DNA of 64,000 bases from Geminicoccus sp036263595 (GTDB lineage Bacteria > Pseudomonadota > Alphaproteobacteria > Geminicoccales > Geminicoccaceae): positions 1 to 64,000 of the forward strand of contig NZ_DATAGQ010000242.1 in the NCBI RefSeq assembly GCF_036263595.1, in the 5' to 3' direction. Under the pieces are notes generated by a model. The model was not told the DNA's origin. It was given only the letters and a program-made list of their open reading frames with translations, and ran no database searches. Below, piece by piece: positions 23,179 to 31,286 of the stretch. Both the position numbers and the translations under genes were made by a program. Position 1 is the first letter of the stretch; every line of letters begins with the position of its first letter.

Positions 23179-24288
23179 TCAGAGCCGCGCCTGGATCGCG
23201 GCCACGTCTACGGCCTGGAAGTCGGACGACAACTGGAACTCGTCGGATGCCTTCTTCACCGCCGCCTGGTCGAACTGGTTGGCTGCGGCGGTGTAGTCGT
23301 TCTTGCAGACGTCGCCCGACTTCATCTCCTTGGTGATCTGCTTGATCCTGTAGATGACGTCGAAATAGCCCTGCCACTGGGCGAGATCGTGCCAGCCCCA
23401 GCCCTGGCGCTGGTCCCAGGGGCCGCGGAAGACCTTGGCCAGCTGCATCATTGATTCGGTCGCGATGTCGGGCTTCAGCGTGCTGGCCAGGGCCGGGAAC
23501 TGTTCCAGCACGATCTGGGTGGCGGCGCGGGGGTTCTGGTGGCCGAACTCCAGGCCCATCGCCCAGGCCTTGAAGTAGGCCTCGTAGAGCGGCTTCTTCG
23601 CGGCATCGGTCAGGTCGGCCGCGCGGATGACGAAGGTGTTGGCCGGGAACTTCGAGAACTCGTAGGGCAGGATGTAGTCGAAATCGAGGCCCTGGCCGAA
23701 CCACTGGGCGCGCAGGCCTTCCCAGCACAGGGCCGCATCACCCTGGCCCTGCTGCAGGGCGGGACCCCACAGGCCACCGGCTTCCGCGTACTCGACCGAT
23801 GTCGGATCGACGCCGACCTGGGCCAGCATCGGGTCGACGATGGCCTTCCAGCCGATCGAGCCCAGGAGGATCTTCTTGCCGGCCAGGTCGGTGGCCGAGG
23901 CCGGCTTCTTGCCCTTCTGGAAGGCGAAGCTGAACACGTCGTAGGCGCCCATCTGGAACGCCGATACGAGCGGCATGCCCTGTTCCAGGCCCAGCGAGAA
24001 CACGCCGGGGCTCGGGAATCCCACATCGGCCTGGTCCTGGTCGACCAGCTTGATCGTGGCGGTGGCTTCCATGGGGCCGGGCTCGAGCGTGGTCTCGATG
24101 TCGCCAAACCAGCCGAACTTCTGGGCGACCCAGTAGGGATAGTCGTCCAGCACCTCGATGGTGCCGCGCGGGCTGACCCAGCGGACGGTGCCGGTGGCTT
24201 CCTGCGCCATCAGGAACCTGGGTACTGCCATCATCCCGGCGGCAGCCAGACCGAGTCCGACGAATTGACGCCTGTCCAGACCGAACAT
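23179..24288 (-). CDS. NitT/TauT-type ABC transporter substrate-binding protein
   Basis: 369 residues. An N-terminal Tat-like signal (MFGLDRRQFVGLGLAAAGMMAVPRFLMAQ) with the RR pair at 6-7 is followed by an SsuA/THI5-like domain with KIL LGSIGWKAIVDPML-type lobes and DADVGF-like ligand positions. It would deliver a small organic ligand such as a sulfonate, pyrimidine precursor or aromatic compound; which one is not readable. The start at 24288 is preferred because AGGGGA lies about 7 bases upstream; ATG 24294 is too close to it. Last gene of a three-gene operon (ATPase, permease, binding protein). Confidence 0.9.
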   Translation of the reverse strand: MFGLDRRQFVGLGLAAAGMMAVPRFLMAQEATGTVRWVSPRGTIEVLDDYPYWVAQKFGWFGDIETTLEPGPMEATATIKLVDQDQADVGFPSPGVFSLGLEQGMPLVSAFQMGAYDVFSFAFQKGKKPASATDLAGKKILLGSIGWKAIVDPMLAQVGVDPTSVEYAEAGGLWGPALQQGQGDAALCWEGLRAQWFGQGLDFDYILPYEFSKFPANTFVIRAADLTDAAKKPLYEAYFKAWAMGLEFGHQNPRAATQIVLEQFPALASTLKPDIATESMMQLAKVFRGPWDQRQGWGWHDLAQWQGYFDVIYRIKQITKEMKSGDVCKNDYTAAANQFDQAAVKKASDEFQLSSDFQAVDVAAIQARL

Positions 24289-24314
24289 CGGCATTCCCCT
24301 CCCATGCGCCGCCG

Positions 24315-25175
24315 TCAGGATTCCCAGCCGGCGTATTTCTTTCCAAGCCAATAGAAGAAGACGTAGATCGAGATGCCGATGATCGCCAACAGCACGATGC
24401 AGGCGAAGAACTGCGGCATCTGGATGAGCGAGCTGTAGTAGGTCAAACGGTTGCCCAGGCCGAAGCTGCCGCCGACCATCTCCGCGCCCACGGCCGTGAG
24501 CAGACCGAAGATCGAGCCGATCATCAGCCCCACGATCACCATCGGCATCGCCATGGGGATGCGGATCTTCATGAAGATCTGCAGGGTGGACGCGCCGAAG
24601 CTGCGGGCGAGCGCGATCTTGGCAAGGTCGGTGCGGCGAAAGCCGGTGGCGGAGTTGATCATCACCATCGGACCGGACGCCAGCGCAACGGCGATGATGC
24701 GCGGGCTGTAGCCGAAGCCCAGCTTGAGGATCAAAAGCGGGACCAGCGCCAGCATCGGCGTGGTGACCAGGAGGAGGATATAGGGTGCGATGATCCGCTC
24801 CAGGAGCGGGAACTGCGTCACCAGCACCGCCAGGAGGAAGCCGATCACGCCGCCGATCGCGAAGCCGGACAGGAGTTCCACCAGCGTGTGCCCGACATGC
24901 GGGGCGAGCAGCGGGAAGTCCGTCACCAGCGCCATGCCGATCAGGCTGGGGGTCGGCATGATGTAGGTCGGCACCTCGTAGAAGCGCAGCAGGAACTCCA
25001 TCCCGCCGATCAGGGCAATCGCCACGAAGGCGATCAGCGCCCATTCCCGGCTGGACTTGATCAGGCCGAGCTGCCCGGCCACGCCGGAAAGATTGCCGAC
25101 ACCCGCGACCTCGGAGCCAGGCTGTTTCTCGAAGCTCGGGATCTTGTCGGCGAGCTGGCGGTCGACGGTGGCCAT
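24315..25175 (-). CDS. NitT/TauT-type ABC transporter permease
   Basis: 286 residues. After a polar N terminus of about 40 residues come six membrane segments and the coupling-helix EAA loop around ALARSFGASTLQIFMKIRIPMAMPMVIVGL, typical of SsuC/TauC permeases (PF00528). It likely forms a homodimer with two copies of the ATPase encoded just upstream. It lies 17 bases after that gene and 26 bases before the binding-protein gene, so one transcript is likely. Confidence 0.94.
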   Translation of the reverse strand: MATVDRQLADKIPSFEKQPGSEVAGVGNLSGVAGQLGLIKSSREWALIAFVAIALIGGMEFLLRFYEVPTYIMPTPSLIGMALVTDFPLLAPHVGHTLVELLSGFAIGGVIGFLLAVLVTQFPLLERIIAPYILLLVTTPMLALVPLLILKLGFGYSPRIIAVALASGPMVMINSATGFRRTDLAKIALARSFGASTLQIFMKIRIPMAMPMVIVGLMIGSIFGLLTAVGAEMVGGSFGLGNRLTYYSSLIQMPQFFACIVLLAIIGISIYVFFYWLGKKYAGWES

Positions 25176-25192
25176 GCGGCTGCTTCTTCCGG

Positions 25193-25981
25193 TCAGGCGG
25201 CGCGGGCGGGGGCTTTGTGCTCGATCGAGCGCTTGATCTCCGCGACCAGCTCCACGAAGTGCGCCTCGCTCTGCACTTCCAGCGGTCGGGGACGCGGGAT
25301 GTCGACGTCGAAGACCTTGGAAAGGCGGCCTGGCCTGGCCGACATCACATAGACCCGGTCGGCGAGGAACACCGCCTCGGGGATCGAGTGGGTGATGAAG
25401 ACCACCGTCTTCTTCGTCTCCAGCCAGATCTCCTCGATGAGGAGGTTCATCTCGTCGCGGGTGAACGCGTCAAGCGCGCCGAACGGCTCGTCCATCAGGA
25501 GCAATGACGGGTCGACCGACAGCGCGCGCACGATGGAAGCACGCTGCTGCATCCCGCCGGACAGCTCGCGGGGAAACTTGGTCTCGAAGCCGCTCAAGCC
25601 CACGCGGTCGACCAGACCACGGATCCGGTCATGGGCCGGCGCCTGCTTTCTTATCTCGAACGGCAATTCCAGGTTCTTCTGGAGCGAGCGCCAGGGCAGC
25701 AGGTTCGCTTCCTGGAACACCATCGCGATCTGCGGCGAGGGACTGACGACCTCCTGGCCGTCCAACAGGATCTTGCCGGACGAGAGCGCATGGAGGCCGG
25801 CCATCGACCAGAGCAGGGTGGACTTGCCGCACCCGGACGGCCCCACCACGCAGATGAACTCGCCGTCGAACACGTCCATCGAGAACCGGTCGAGCGCATG
25901 GGTTCGGCCGGTCGGGGTGTCGTAGAACTTGCCCGCCTCCTGGACCGACAGCTTGGGGCGGCGCGACGCGACGCTGCTCAT
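25193..25981 (-). CDS. NitT/TauT-type ABC transporter ATP-binding protein
   Basis: 262 residues. Walker A GPSGCGKST, Q-loop MVFQEANLLPWRSLQKN (the LLPW form typical of SsuB/TauB), signature ELSGGMQQRASIVRAL, Walker B LLLMDEPFGALDAFTRDEM, H-loop FITHSIPEAVFLADRV. It drives uptake by the permease and binding protein that follow. First gene of the operon. The 350 bases upstream contain a candidate inverted-repeat operator at 26091-26125. Confidence 0.95.
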   Translation of the reverse strand: MSSVASRRPKLSVQEAGKFYDTPTGRTHALDRFSMDVFDGEFICVVGPSGCGKSTLLWSMAGLHALSSGKILLDGQEVVSPSPQIAMVFQEANLLPWRSLQKNLELPFEIRKQAPAHDRIRGLVDRVGLSGFETKFPRELSGGMQQRASIVRALSVDPSLLLMDEPFGALDAFTRDEMNLLIEEIWLETKKTVVFITHSIPEAVFLADRVYVMSARPGRLSKVFDVDIPRPRPLEVQSEAHFVELVAEIKRSIEHKAPARAA

Positions 25982-26332
25982 CTAGCCTTCCCCGATGCCG
26001 GCCCGTATGCGGTGCCCGCCATGTTGTGATGCACGCTTCCCCTCATGGAATGTGAAGGTCGCAACAGCCGGGCCGGCTCGTCAAGACAGTCTGACAAGAA
26101 TTGCCTCCCGGAGACCGCTTGTCAGGACAGGGCGGGTGCGACTCCGCATGGCATGAAGGAAGACTTCCGCTGCTCCCGTCCCTGCGTGGACAGGGCATGG
26201 GAAAGCCCACCAAGTAAGGTCGCTGCCCATTTCCGCTTCCTGCCATGCGACTATTGGAAATGTTCCGGTTGACGGCAGGCAACATCCACCTTCTGTATAC
26301 ACGCACGCGCGAATGCATGAAGCAGAGGCACC
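25982..26332. other. Intergenic region upstream of the ABC uptake operon
   Basis: 351 bases without a gene I can support on either strand. It should hold the promoter of the minus-strand ABC operon. I compared it with the thiamine riboswitch core (ctgaga and the following helices), because the binding protein is THI5/SsuA-like, and saw no match. The only structure seen is the inverted repeat listed separately. Confidence 0.6.
26091..26125. promoter_or_regulatory. Inverted repeat, candidate operator of the ABC operon
   Basis: Arms ctgacaag (26091-26098) and cttgtcag (26118-26125) are perfect 8-bp complements 19 bases apart, about 110-145 bases upstream of the ATPase start on the opposite strand. 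Spacing of two helical turns would suit a dimeric regulator. No regulator gene is adjacent, so this is only a structural observation. Confidence 0.3.
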
Positions 26333-26594
26333 ATGGCGATGAAGGCCGTCTTTATGGCTCTAGGACGTGCTTTATCGTCGGCCTCCGCCGTTGCAGCGGA
26401 TCAACTGTCCCTGGCAGGAATGTCAGGAAGCAGCGTCGGGGCACCCTGACGCCCGACGGCCACCTGATTCCCGGGCTGATGAAAAGGGCTGCCAATCGTT
26501 CGCCTCCGTCGACAACGACACCTTCGACCATTGCTACGCGGAGGCAGGACCGTCGGCCCGCTCGGTCTGTGCGCGCCTCCTCCGCCGGAAATGA
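26333..26594 (+). pseudogene. Decayed paralogue of the small secreted protein at 26696
   Basis: An ATG at 26333 with AGAGG just upstream opens a signal-peptide-like segment (MAMKAVFMALGRALSSASAVAADQLSLAG) that stops at 26449. A second frame reads GTLTPDGHLIPGLM at about 26436-26477. A third, ending 26594, reads DNDTFDHCYAEAGPSARSV then CARLLRRK with strongly GC-rich third codon positions. That C terminus parallels the end of the intact downstream protein (ACYIEGGDDAIAVCRILKRTK): CY, E, G, A, VC, R-L, R and K align. The three pieces in three frames look like one signal-peptide protein broken by two frameshifts or deletions. Confidence 0.5.
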
Positions 26595-26695
26595 CCTCCG
26601 TCCCGGCTGCGGCCTCGGCGGGTCACGCTGCACCCGCTAACCTGGTGGCCCACCATCGGGCGCCGGACCACGCAATCCATCCACCGGGAGCAATC

Positions 26696-27079
26696 ATGGC
26701 TCGTTCATCCGTTATCGTCGCCACCCTGGCCGTTCTGTGCGCGCCGCCCGCGCTGGCAGCCGAGATGCCCGATCTCGTCGGCACCTGGACCGGCGTCGGG
26801 CCAGCCGTCAGCGTCAGCGATGGCTGGCAGACCGACCGCCCGGCCACCCTGGTCATCACCGAGCAGCAAGGTGCGGTCTTCAAGGGACAGTATATGTGGC
26901 CCAACGACGAGGAGCCGACGGTCGGCGTGATCAGGCAGGACGGCAAGACCATCCTCACCAGCGGCACGCTCGGCAGCAACCTCCATATGCTGACCGGGCC
27001 GGATGAGATGGAAGCCTGCTACATCGAGGGTGGCGACGACGCGATCGCGGTCTGCCGGATCCTGAAGCGCACGAAGTAG
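26696..27079 (+). CDS. Small predicted secreted protein, unknown family
   Basis: 127 residues. The signal peptide MARSSVIVATLAVLCAPPALAA has a likely cut before EMPDLVGTWTG. The mature part looks like a small beta-rich domain (LVGTWTGVGPAVSV, ATLVITEQQGAVFKGQYMW, GKTILTSGTLGSNLHM) and ends with two Cys in EACYIEGGDDAIAVCRILKR, which could form a periplasmic disulfide. The opening GTWTG and alternating strands recall lipocalin-like or avidin-like barrels, but I do not recognise a named family. GGGAG precedes the ATG. A degraded homologue lies directly upstream. Confidence 0.75.
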   Translation: MARSSVIVATLAVLCAPPALAAEMPDLVGTWTGVGPAVSVSDGWQTDRPATLVITEQQGAVFKGQYMWPNDEEPTVGVIRQDGKTILTSGTLGSNLHMLTGPDEMEACYIEGGDDAIAVCRILKRTK

Positions 27080-27158
27080 GCGCCACGCCAGCGTCCGATG
27101 TTGCGGCCGGATGCGCTTCGCCTACGATCCGCCCGTGGATCTTGGGGGAGGATGCGGC

Positions 27159-28250
27159 ATGGCACCGGTGAAGGTACTTGTGGTCGGCGTGGGCAACATG
27201 GGGGTGAGCCACGCCAAGGCCTACCAGAAGCTGGACGGGTTCGAGCTGGTCGGCCTGATGAGCCGGACCATCAAGGCCAGAAAGGACAAGCTGCCCGCCG
27301 AGCTGCAGGGCGTGCCGCTCTTCGAGGACTATGAGGAGGCGCTGGCGGCAGCGAAGCCGGATGCCGTTTCAATCAACACCTACCCCAATACCCATGCCGA
27401 GTTCGCGATCCGGGCCATGGAAGCCGGCGCGCACGTGTTCATGGAAAAGCCGATCGCGACCACCCACGAGGACGCCCTCCGGGTGGTCGCCAAGGCCAGG
27501 GAGACCAACCGCAAGCTGGTGCTGGGCTACATCCTGCGGGTGCATCCGGCCTGGGCAAAGTTCGTCGAGATCGGCCGCACGCTCGGCAAGCCGCTGGTCA
27601 TGCGGATGAACCTGAACCAGCAGTCGTCGGGCGAGGCCTGGCCCTGGCACAAGGCGCTGATGGAGAGCCTGACCCCGATCGTCGACTGCGGCGTCCATTA
27701 TGTCGACGTGATGTGCCAGCTGACCCGGGCCAAGCCGGTGCGCGTCCACGGCATCGGCGCGAAGCTCTCGTCGGAAACGAAGGTGCAGAACTACGGGCAC
27801 CTCCACGTCCAGTTCGATGACGGCTCGGTCGGCTGGTACGAGGCAGGCTGGGGCCCGATGATGTCCGAGGTGGCCTATTTCGTGAAGGACATCGTGGGGC
27901 CGAAAGGCTCGGCCAGCATCGCCTACAAGCCGCAGGAAGGGCAGAGCGAGGCGAAGCCGGACAAGATCTCCGACAGCGCCGACATCGACCAGCACACCAA
28001 GACCAACGCTATCAAGCTGCACCACGCCGAACTGGACGAGAACAACCACTTCAAGCGGCCGGACGAGTGGATCTCCACCGAGGACGAGCCGACGCACCAG
28101 GATCTGTGCGACCGCGAGCAGGCATGGTTCCTGAAGACGATCGTGGAGGACATCGACCTGACGGAATCGATGGACGACGCGGTCAACAGCCTGAAGATCG
28201 TGCTGGCGGCGCAGCAGTCGATTGACGAGAAGCGGGCGGTGGAGCTGTGA
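27159..28250 (+). CDS. Gfo/Idh/MocA family oxidoreductase
   Basis: 363 residues. Rossmann loop VLVVGVGNMGVSHAKAYQKLDG, catalytic-lysine motif MEKPIATTHEDALRVVAKA, and C-terminal domain with TPIVDCGVHYVDVMCQLTRAKPVRVHGIGAKL. It would oxidise or reduce a sugar derivative with NAD(P); the substrate is unknown. The start at 27159 has GGGGGAGG about 7 bases upstream, better than the ATG at 27111. Its stop overlaps the GTG of the HNH-type gene by four bases. Relatives often act on glycoside or inositol-type substrates, but no pathway partner is adjacent. Confidence 0.92.
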   Translation: MAPVKVLVVGVGNMGVSHAKAYQKLDGFELVGLMSRTIKARKDKLPAELQGVPLFEDYEEALAAAKPDAVSINTYPNTHAEFAIRAMEAGAHVFMEKPIATTHEDALRVVAKARETNRKLVLGYILRVHPAWAKFVEIGRTLGKPLVMRMNLNQQSSGEAWPWHKALMESLTPIVDCGVHYVDVMCQLTRAKPVRVHGIGAKLSSETKVQNYGHLHVQFDDGSVGWYEAGWGPMMSEVAYFVKDIVGPKGSASIAYKPQEGQSEAKPDKISDSADIDQHTKTNAIKLHHAELDENNHFKRPDEWISTEDEPTHQDLCDREQAWFLKTIVEDIDLTESMDDAVNSLKIVLAAQQSIDEKRAVEL

Positions 28251-28657
28251 CATCAGTGGGCAGTGCCACTGTGAAAAACGCACAGCCGACACCGATCCGC
28301 GATCAAGCAAAGGCCCGCCAGGTTCTTAACGAGCACTATCCTTTTAAGTGCTGCGCGGTGTGCGGCTTACAACTCGCCACCTGCTTGACCGTCGCCCACC
28401 TTGACCACGACGCCGGGAACAATTCTCCCGACAACTTGGCCCGTCTATGCCAGACGCACCATTGGATGTATGATGCTGGGCTGTATCCGCTGGAGGCGAT
28501 CAGGCCCCTACAAGCTCATTGGCAAGCCGTTCGTGGCGAGCCAAGTCATAAGGCCAGGATGAAGGATGCCGGCGCAAAGGCAGCCCTCACGCGAAAGCGG
28601 AGCGCCGCCGCCAGAAAGGCTGCCGAGACGCGCCGGCTCAATGCCACGAACCCGTGA
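28247..28657 (+). CDS. HNH-type zinc-binding protein, putative nuclease
   Basis: 136 residues. A Cys pair (CCAVCGLQL) is followed by CLTVAHLDHDAGNNSPDNLARLCQTHHWMYD, which carries the HNH pattern: His-rich strand, Asn, LC, then HH. Typical HNH proteins cut or nick DNA. The Lys/Arg/Ala-rich tail (HKARMKDAGAKAALTRKRSAAARKAAETRR) could bind DNA. The start is GTG at 28247, coupled to the preceding gene. Base composition is clearly lower in GC than the surroundings and its codons are less biased, which suggests recent transfer. No phage or restriction genes are beside it. Confidence 0.7.
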   Translation: MTSVGSATVKNAQPTPIRDQAKARQVLNEHYPFKCCAVCGLQLATCLTVAHLDHDAGNNSPDNLARLCQTHHWMYDAGLYPLEAIRPLQAHWQAVRGEPSHKARMKDAGAKAALTRKRSAAARKAAETRRLNATNP

Positions 28658-29238
28658 AGGTCAGCGCATAATAATGGTCAAGAATCTTCAGATCACAATC
28701 GTCTACTAGCGCATCGCTGATCTAGCCGCCTCCGGTACTACCCCAACTTCAAATTGGGACGCTATTGACCAATTGCCGTCGAGCCGATTGACCAAGTACG
28801 TTCACTATTTGGCTGGAAGTACGATTGATGCGCTCGGTTGCGGCGCATCAGTGACGATCGCGCGCTATGATCATTGCCAGCGGCAAGCCGCCGTTGCGCT
28901 TGCCGCTCCCTCTCGAATCCGACATCTAAAGCCCCAGAATCGAACAGGCCGCCTCCTAGCGGAAGCGGCCTGCCGAGATACTGCGTCAGTGCCCAGTTAC
29001 GGGCGTGGCATGAACGACGTCAGTCAGTGGCTCACGAGGAACGTGATCGACGTCACCACAGTCGTAACGGACACCCGAACGCTCGACATCGGATCACCTC
29101 CTTTCCTGGTTGCTAACTGCCCCCAGTCAGACATGCGTGGGATGGCTTGTCAACGCAGGAGGACAGCCTGCGGCCTTTCCGGATGCCGGAGAGGCCGCTA
29201 TCTGCTCTTTGCGCAACAGGCCCTGGGGAGGCGCCGGC
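28658..29238. other. Low-GC intergenic stretch with no clear gene
   Basis: 581 bases with lower GC than the rest of the window, continuous with the HNH gene. Seen in it: two copies of attgaccaa near 28765 and 28787; a 7-bp inverted repeat aggccgc/gcggcct at 28946-28971; a short frame around 29010-29110 with coding-like third positions (MNDVSQWLTRNVIDVTTVV); and at 29091-29105 the sequence ggatcacctcctttc, identical to the 3' end of 16S rRNA. None amounts to an identifiable gene. The right end holds the promoter region of the Tm-1-like operon. Confidence 0.55.
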
Positions 29239-30435
29239 ATGACGAAGGCTTACGTGGCCGGGACCCTCGATACGAAGGGCCCGGAGATGCGCTACCTGCG
29301 CGACCTGATCCAGGCAGCGGGCGTACCCGCCGTGCTGGTGGATGTCGGGACCGCCAGCGGCGGCGAAGGCGCTGATGTCACGGCGCGCGAGGTGGCGGCG
29401 TGCCATCCCGGCGGCGAGGCGGCGGTGTTCACCGGCGACCGGGGCAGTGCCGTCGCGGCCATGGCAGACGCGTTCGCGCGGTTCGTGGCGGGCCGGCAGG
29501 ACCTTGGCGGGCTGATCGGCGGCGGCGGGTCCGGCAACACCAACATCGTGTCGGCGGGGATGCGGGCGCTGCCGGTGGGCGTGCCCAAGCTGCTGGTCAG
29601 CACGCTGGGGTCGGGTGACGTGCGGCCCTATGTCGGCGCGTCCGACATCTGCATGATGAACGCAGTGACCGACGTCCAGGGGATCAACTCGATCAGCCGC
29701 ACCGTGCTGGGCAATGCCGCCCATGCGCTGGCCGGGATGATGAAATGGTCCATCCCTGTCCCTGCCCAGGCGGACAGGCCGGCCGTGGCGCTCTCGATGT
29801 TCGGGGTGACCACGCCCTGCGTGCAGGCGGTGGCCAAGGCGCTGGAGGACCGGTTCGACTGCCTCGTCTTCCATGCGACCGGCGCAGGCGGCCAGGCGAT
29901 GGAGAAGCTGATCGACAGCGGGCTGGTACGCGCGGTCATCGACGTGACCACCACCGAGATCGCCGACGAGCTGGTGGGCGGCATCCTCTCGGCCGGCCCG
30001 GAACGGCTGGACGCGATCATCCGCACGCGCACGCCCTGGATCGGCTCGGTCGGGGCGCTGGACATGGTGAATTTCGGGCCGCGGGCTAGCGTGCCGGCGA
30101 AGTTCGAGGACCGGCTGCTCTATGTCCACAACCCGACGGTGACGCTCATGCGGACGACGCCGGAGGAGAACACCCGGATCGGCCGGTGGATCGTGGGGAA
30201 GATCAACCGGATGGAAGGGCCGGTCCGGTTCTTCCTGCCGCTGGGCGGCGTCTCGGTGATCGACGTGCCGGGCATGCCGTTCCACGATCCGGCGGCCGAC
30301 CAAGCCCTGTTCGACGCGATCCGGTCGGGCTGGCAGGAGGCGCCGAACCGGCGGCTGGTCGAACTGCCGCATGCGCTGAACGACCCGGCCTTCGCCCAAG
30401 CACTGGTCGATGCATTCCACGAGATCACTGGCTGA
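29239..30435 (+). CDS. Tm-1-like ATP-binding domain protein (UPF0261)
   Basis: 398 residues matching the N-terminal half of the tomato Tm-1 resistance protein family. It has AYVAGTLDTKGPEMRYLRDLIQAAGV, DLGGLIGGGGSGNTNIVSAGMRALPVGVPKLLVSTLGSGDVRPYVG, FHATGAGGQAMEKLIDSGLVRAVIDVTTTEIADELVGG and KFEDRLLYVHNPTVTLMRTTPEEN. In plants and fungi this domain is fused to the TIM-barrel protein that is the next gene here. The bacterial biochemical role is not established; ATP binding is known for Tm-1. GGGGAGG precedes the ATG. The next gene starts 10 bases after the stop. Confidence 0.93.
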   Translation: MTKAYVAGTLDTKGPEMRYLRDLIQAAGVPAVLVDVGTASGGEGADVTAREVAACHPGGEAAVFTGDRGSAVAAMADAFARFVAGRQDLGGLIGGGGSGNTNIVSAGMRALPVGVPKLLVSTLGSGDVRPYVGASDICMMNAVTDVQGINSISRTVLGNAAHALAGMMKWSIPVPAQADRPAVALSMFGVTTPCVQAVAKALEDRFDCLVFHATGAGGQAMEKLIDSGLVRAVIDVTTTEIADELVGGILSAGPERLDAIIRTRTPWIGSVGALDMVNFGPRASVPAKFEDRLLYVHNPTVTLMRTTPEENTRIGRWIVGKINRMEGPVRFFLPLGGVSVIDVPGMPFHDPAADQALFDAIRSGWQEAPNRRLVELPHALNDPAFAQALVDAFHEITG

Positions 30436-30445
30436 AGAGACATCC

Positions 30446-31282
30446 ATGCCCCGTTTCGAACGTTCAGCACTGCTCGAGCGCTTCCGCGACCTCGTGGCGA
30501 AGAAGATCCCGATCGTGGGTGGCGGCGCCGGTACCGGCCTGTCCGCCAAGTGCGAGGAGGCCGGCGGGATCGACCTGATCGTCATCTACAATTCCGGGCG
30601 CTACCGCATGGCCGGGCGCGGGTCGCTGGCCGGCATGCTGTCCTACGGCAATGCCAACGACATCGTCGTCGACATGGCACGCGAGGTGCTGCCGGTCGTG
30701 AAGAAGACGCCGGTGCTGGCGGGCGTGAACGGCACGGACCCGTTCATGATCCGCGACAAGTTCCTGCGCGACCTGAAGGACATGGGCTTTTCCGGCATCC
30801 AGAACTTCCCGACCGTCGGCCTGTTCGACGGGCGGATCCGGGTGAACCTGGAAGAGACCGGGATGGGCTACGGCCTCGAGGTGGACCTGGTCCAGGCGGC
30901 GCACGAACTGGACATGCTGACCACGCCCTACGTGTTCAACGAGGACGAGGCGGTCGCGATGACCAAGGCGGGGGCCGACATCATCGTCGTCCATTTCGGG
31001 CTCACCACCGGCGGGACCATCGGGGCGGAGACGGCGGTGACGCTGGAGGAGACGCCGGGGCTGATCGACCAGTGGGCGAAAGCGGCACGAAAGGTCCGCA
31101 AGGACGTGATCGTCCTTTGCCATGGCGGGCCGATCTCGGAGCCTGAGGACGCCCAGTACGTTCTGTCCCGCACGAGCCACTGCAACGGCTTCTACGGTGC
31201 CTCCTCGATGGAACGCCTGCCGACCGAGCGGGCGCTCACCGAGCAGACCAGGAAGTTCAAGGCGGTCACCTTCGGCGGGTAG
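30446..31282 (+). CDS. Phosphoenolpyruvate hydrolase-like TIM-barrel protein (Tm-1 C-terminal half)
   Basis: 278 residues. The IPIVGGGAGTGLSAKCEEAGGIDLIVIYNSGRYRMAGRGSLAGMLSYGNANDIVVDMAREVLPVVKKTPVLAGVNGTDPF opening, GFSGIQNFPTVGLFDGRIRVNLEETGMGYGLEVDLV and ADIIVVHFGLTTGGTIGAETAVTLEE identify the family annotated as phosphoenolpyruvate hydrolase or IGPS-like. It corresponds to the C-terminal half of Tm-1. Catalysis on phosphoenolpyruvate is a database name with little experimental support. Co-transcribed with the UPF0261 gene. Confidence 0.92.
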   Translation: MPRFERSALLERFRDLVAKKIPIVGGGAGTGLSAKCEEAGGIDLIVIYNSGRYRMAGRGSLAGMLSYGNANDIVVDMAREVLPVVKKTPVLAGVNGTDPFMIRDKFLRDLKDMGFSGIQNFPTVGLFDGRIRVNLEETGMGYGLEVDLVQAAHELDMLTTPYVFNEDEAVAMTKAGADIIVVHFGLTTGGTIGAETAVTLEETPGLIDQWAKAARKVRKDVIVLCHGGPISEPEDAQYVLSRTSHCNGFYGASSMERLPTERALTEQTRKFKAVTFGG

Positions 31283-31286
31283 ACGA

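Noticed and set aside
25982..26332. Thiamine (TPP) riboswitch before the THI5/SsuA-like ABC operon
   Set aside because: The conserved ctgaga core and the pairing helices are not present on the relevant strand.
28930..28971. tRNA-like T-arm (gttcgattc on the minus strand) and a hairpin
   Set aside because: The T-stem positions do not pair, there is no acceptor stem or anticodon arm in the flanking sequence, and the match is limited to a few bases. Not reported as a tRNA or attachment site.
29061..29105. 16S rRNA gene fragment
   Set aside because: Only two short segments match and the spacing between them differs from 16S, so it is kept as a finding and not called as rRNA.
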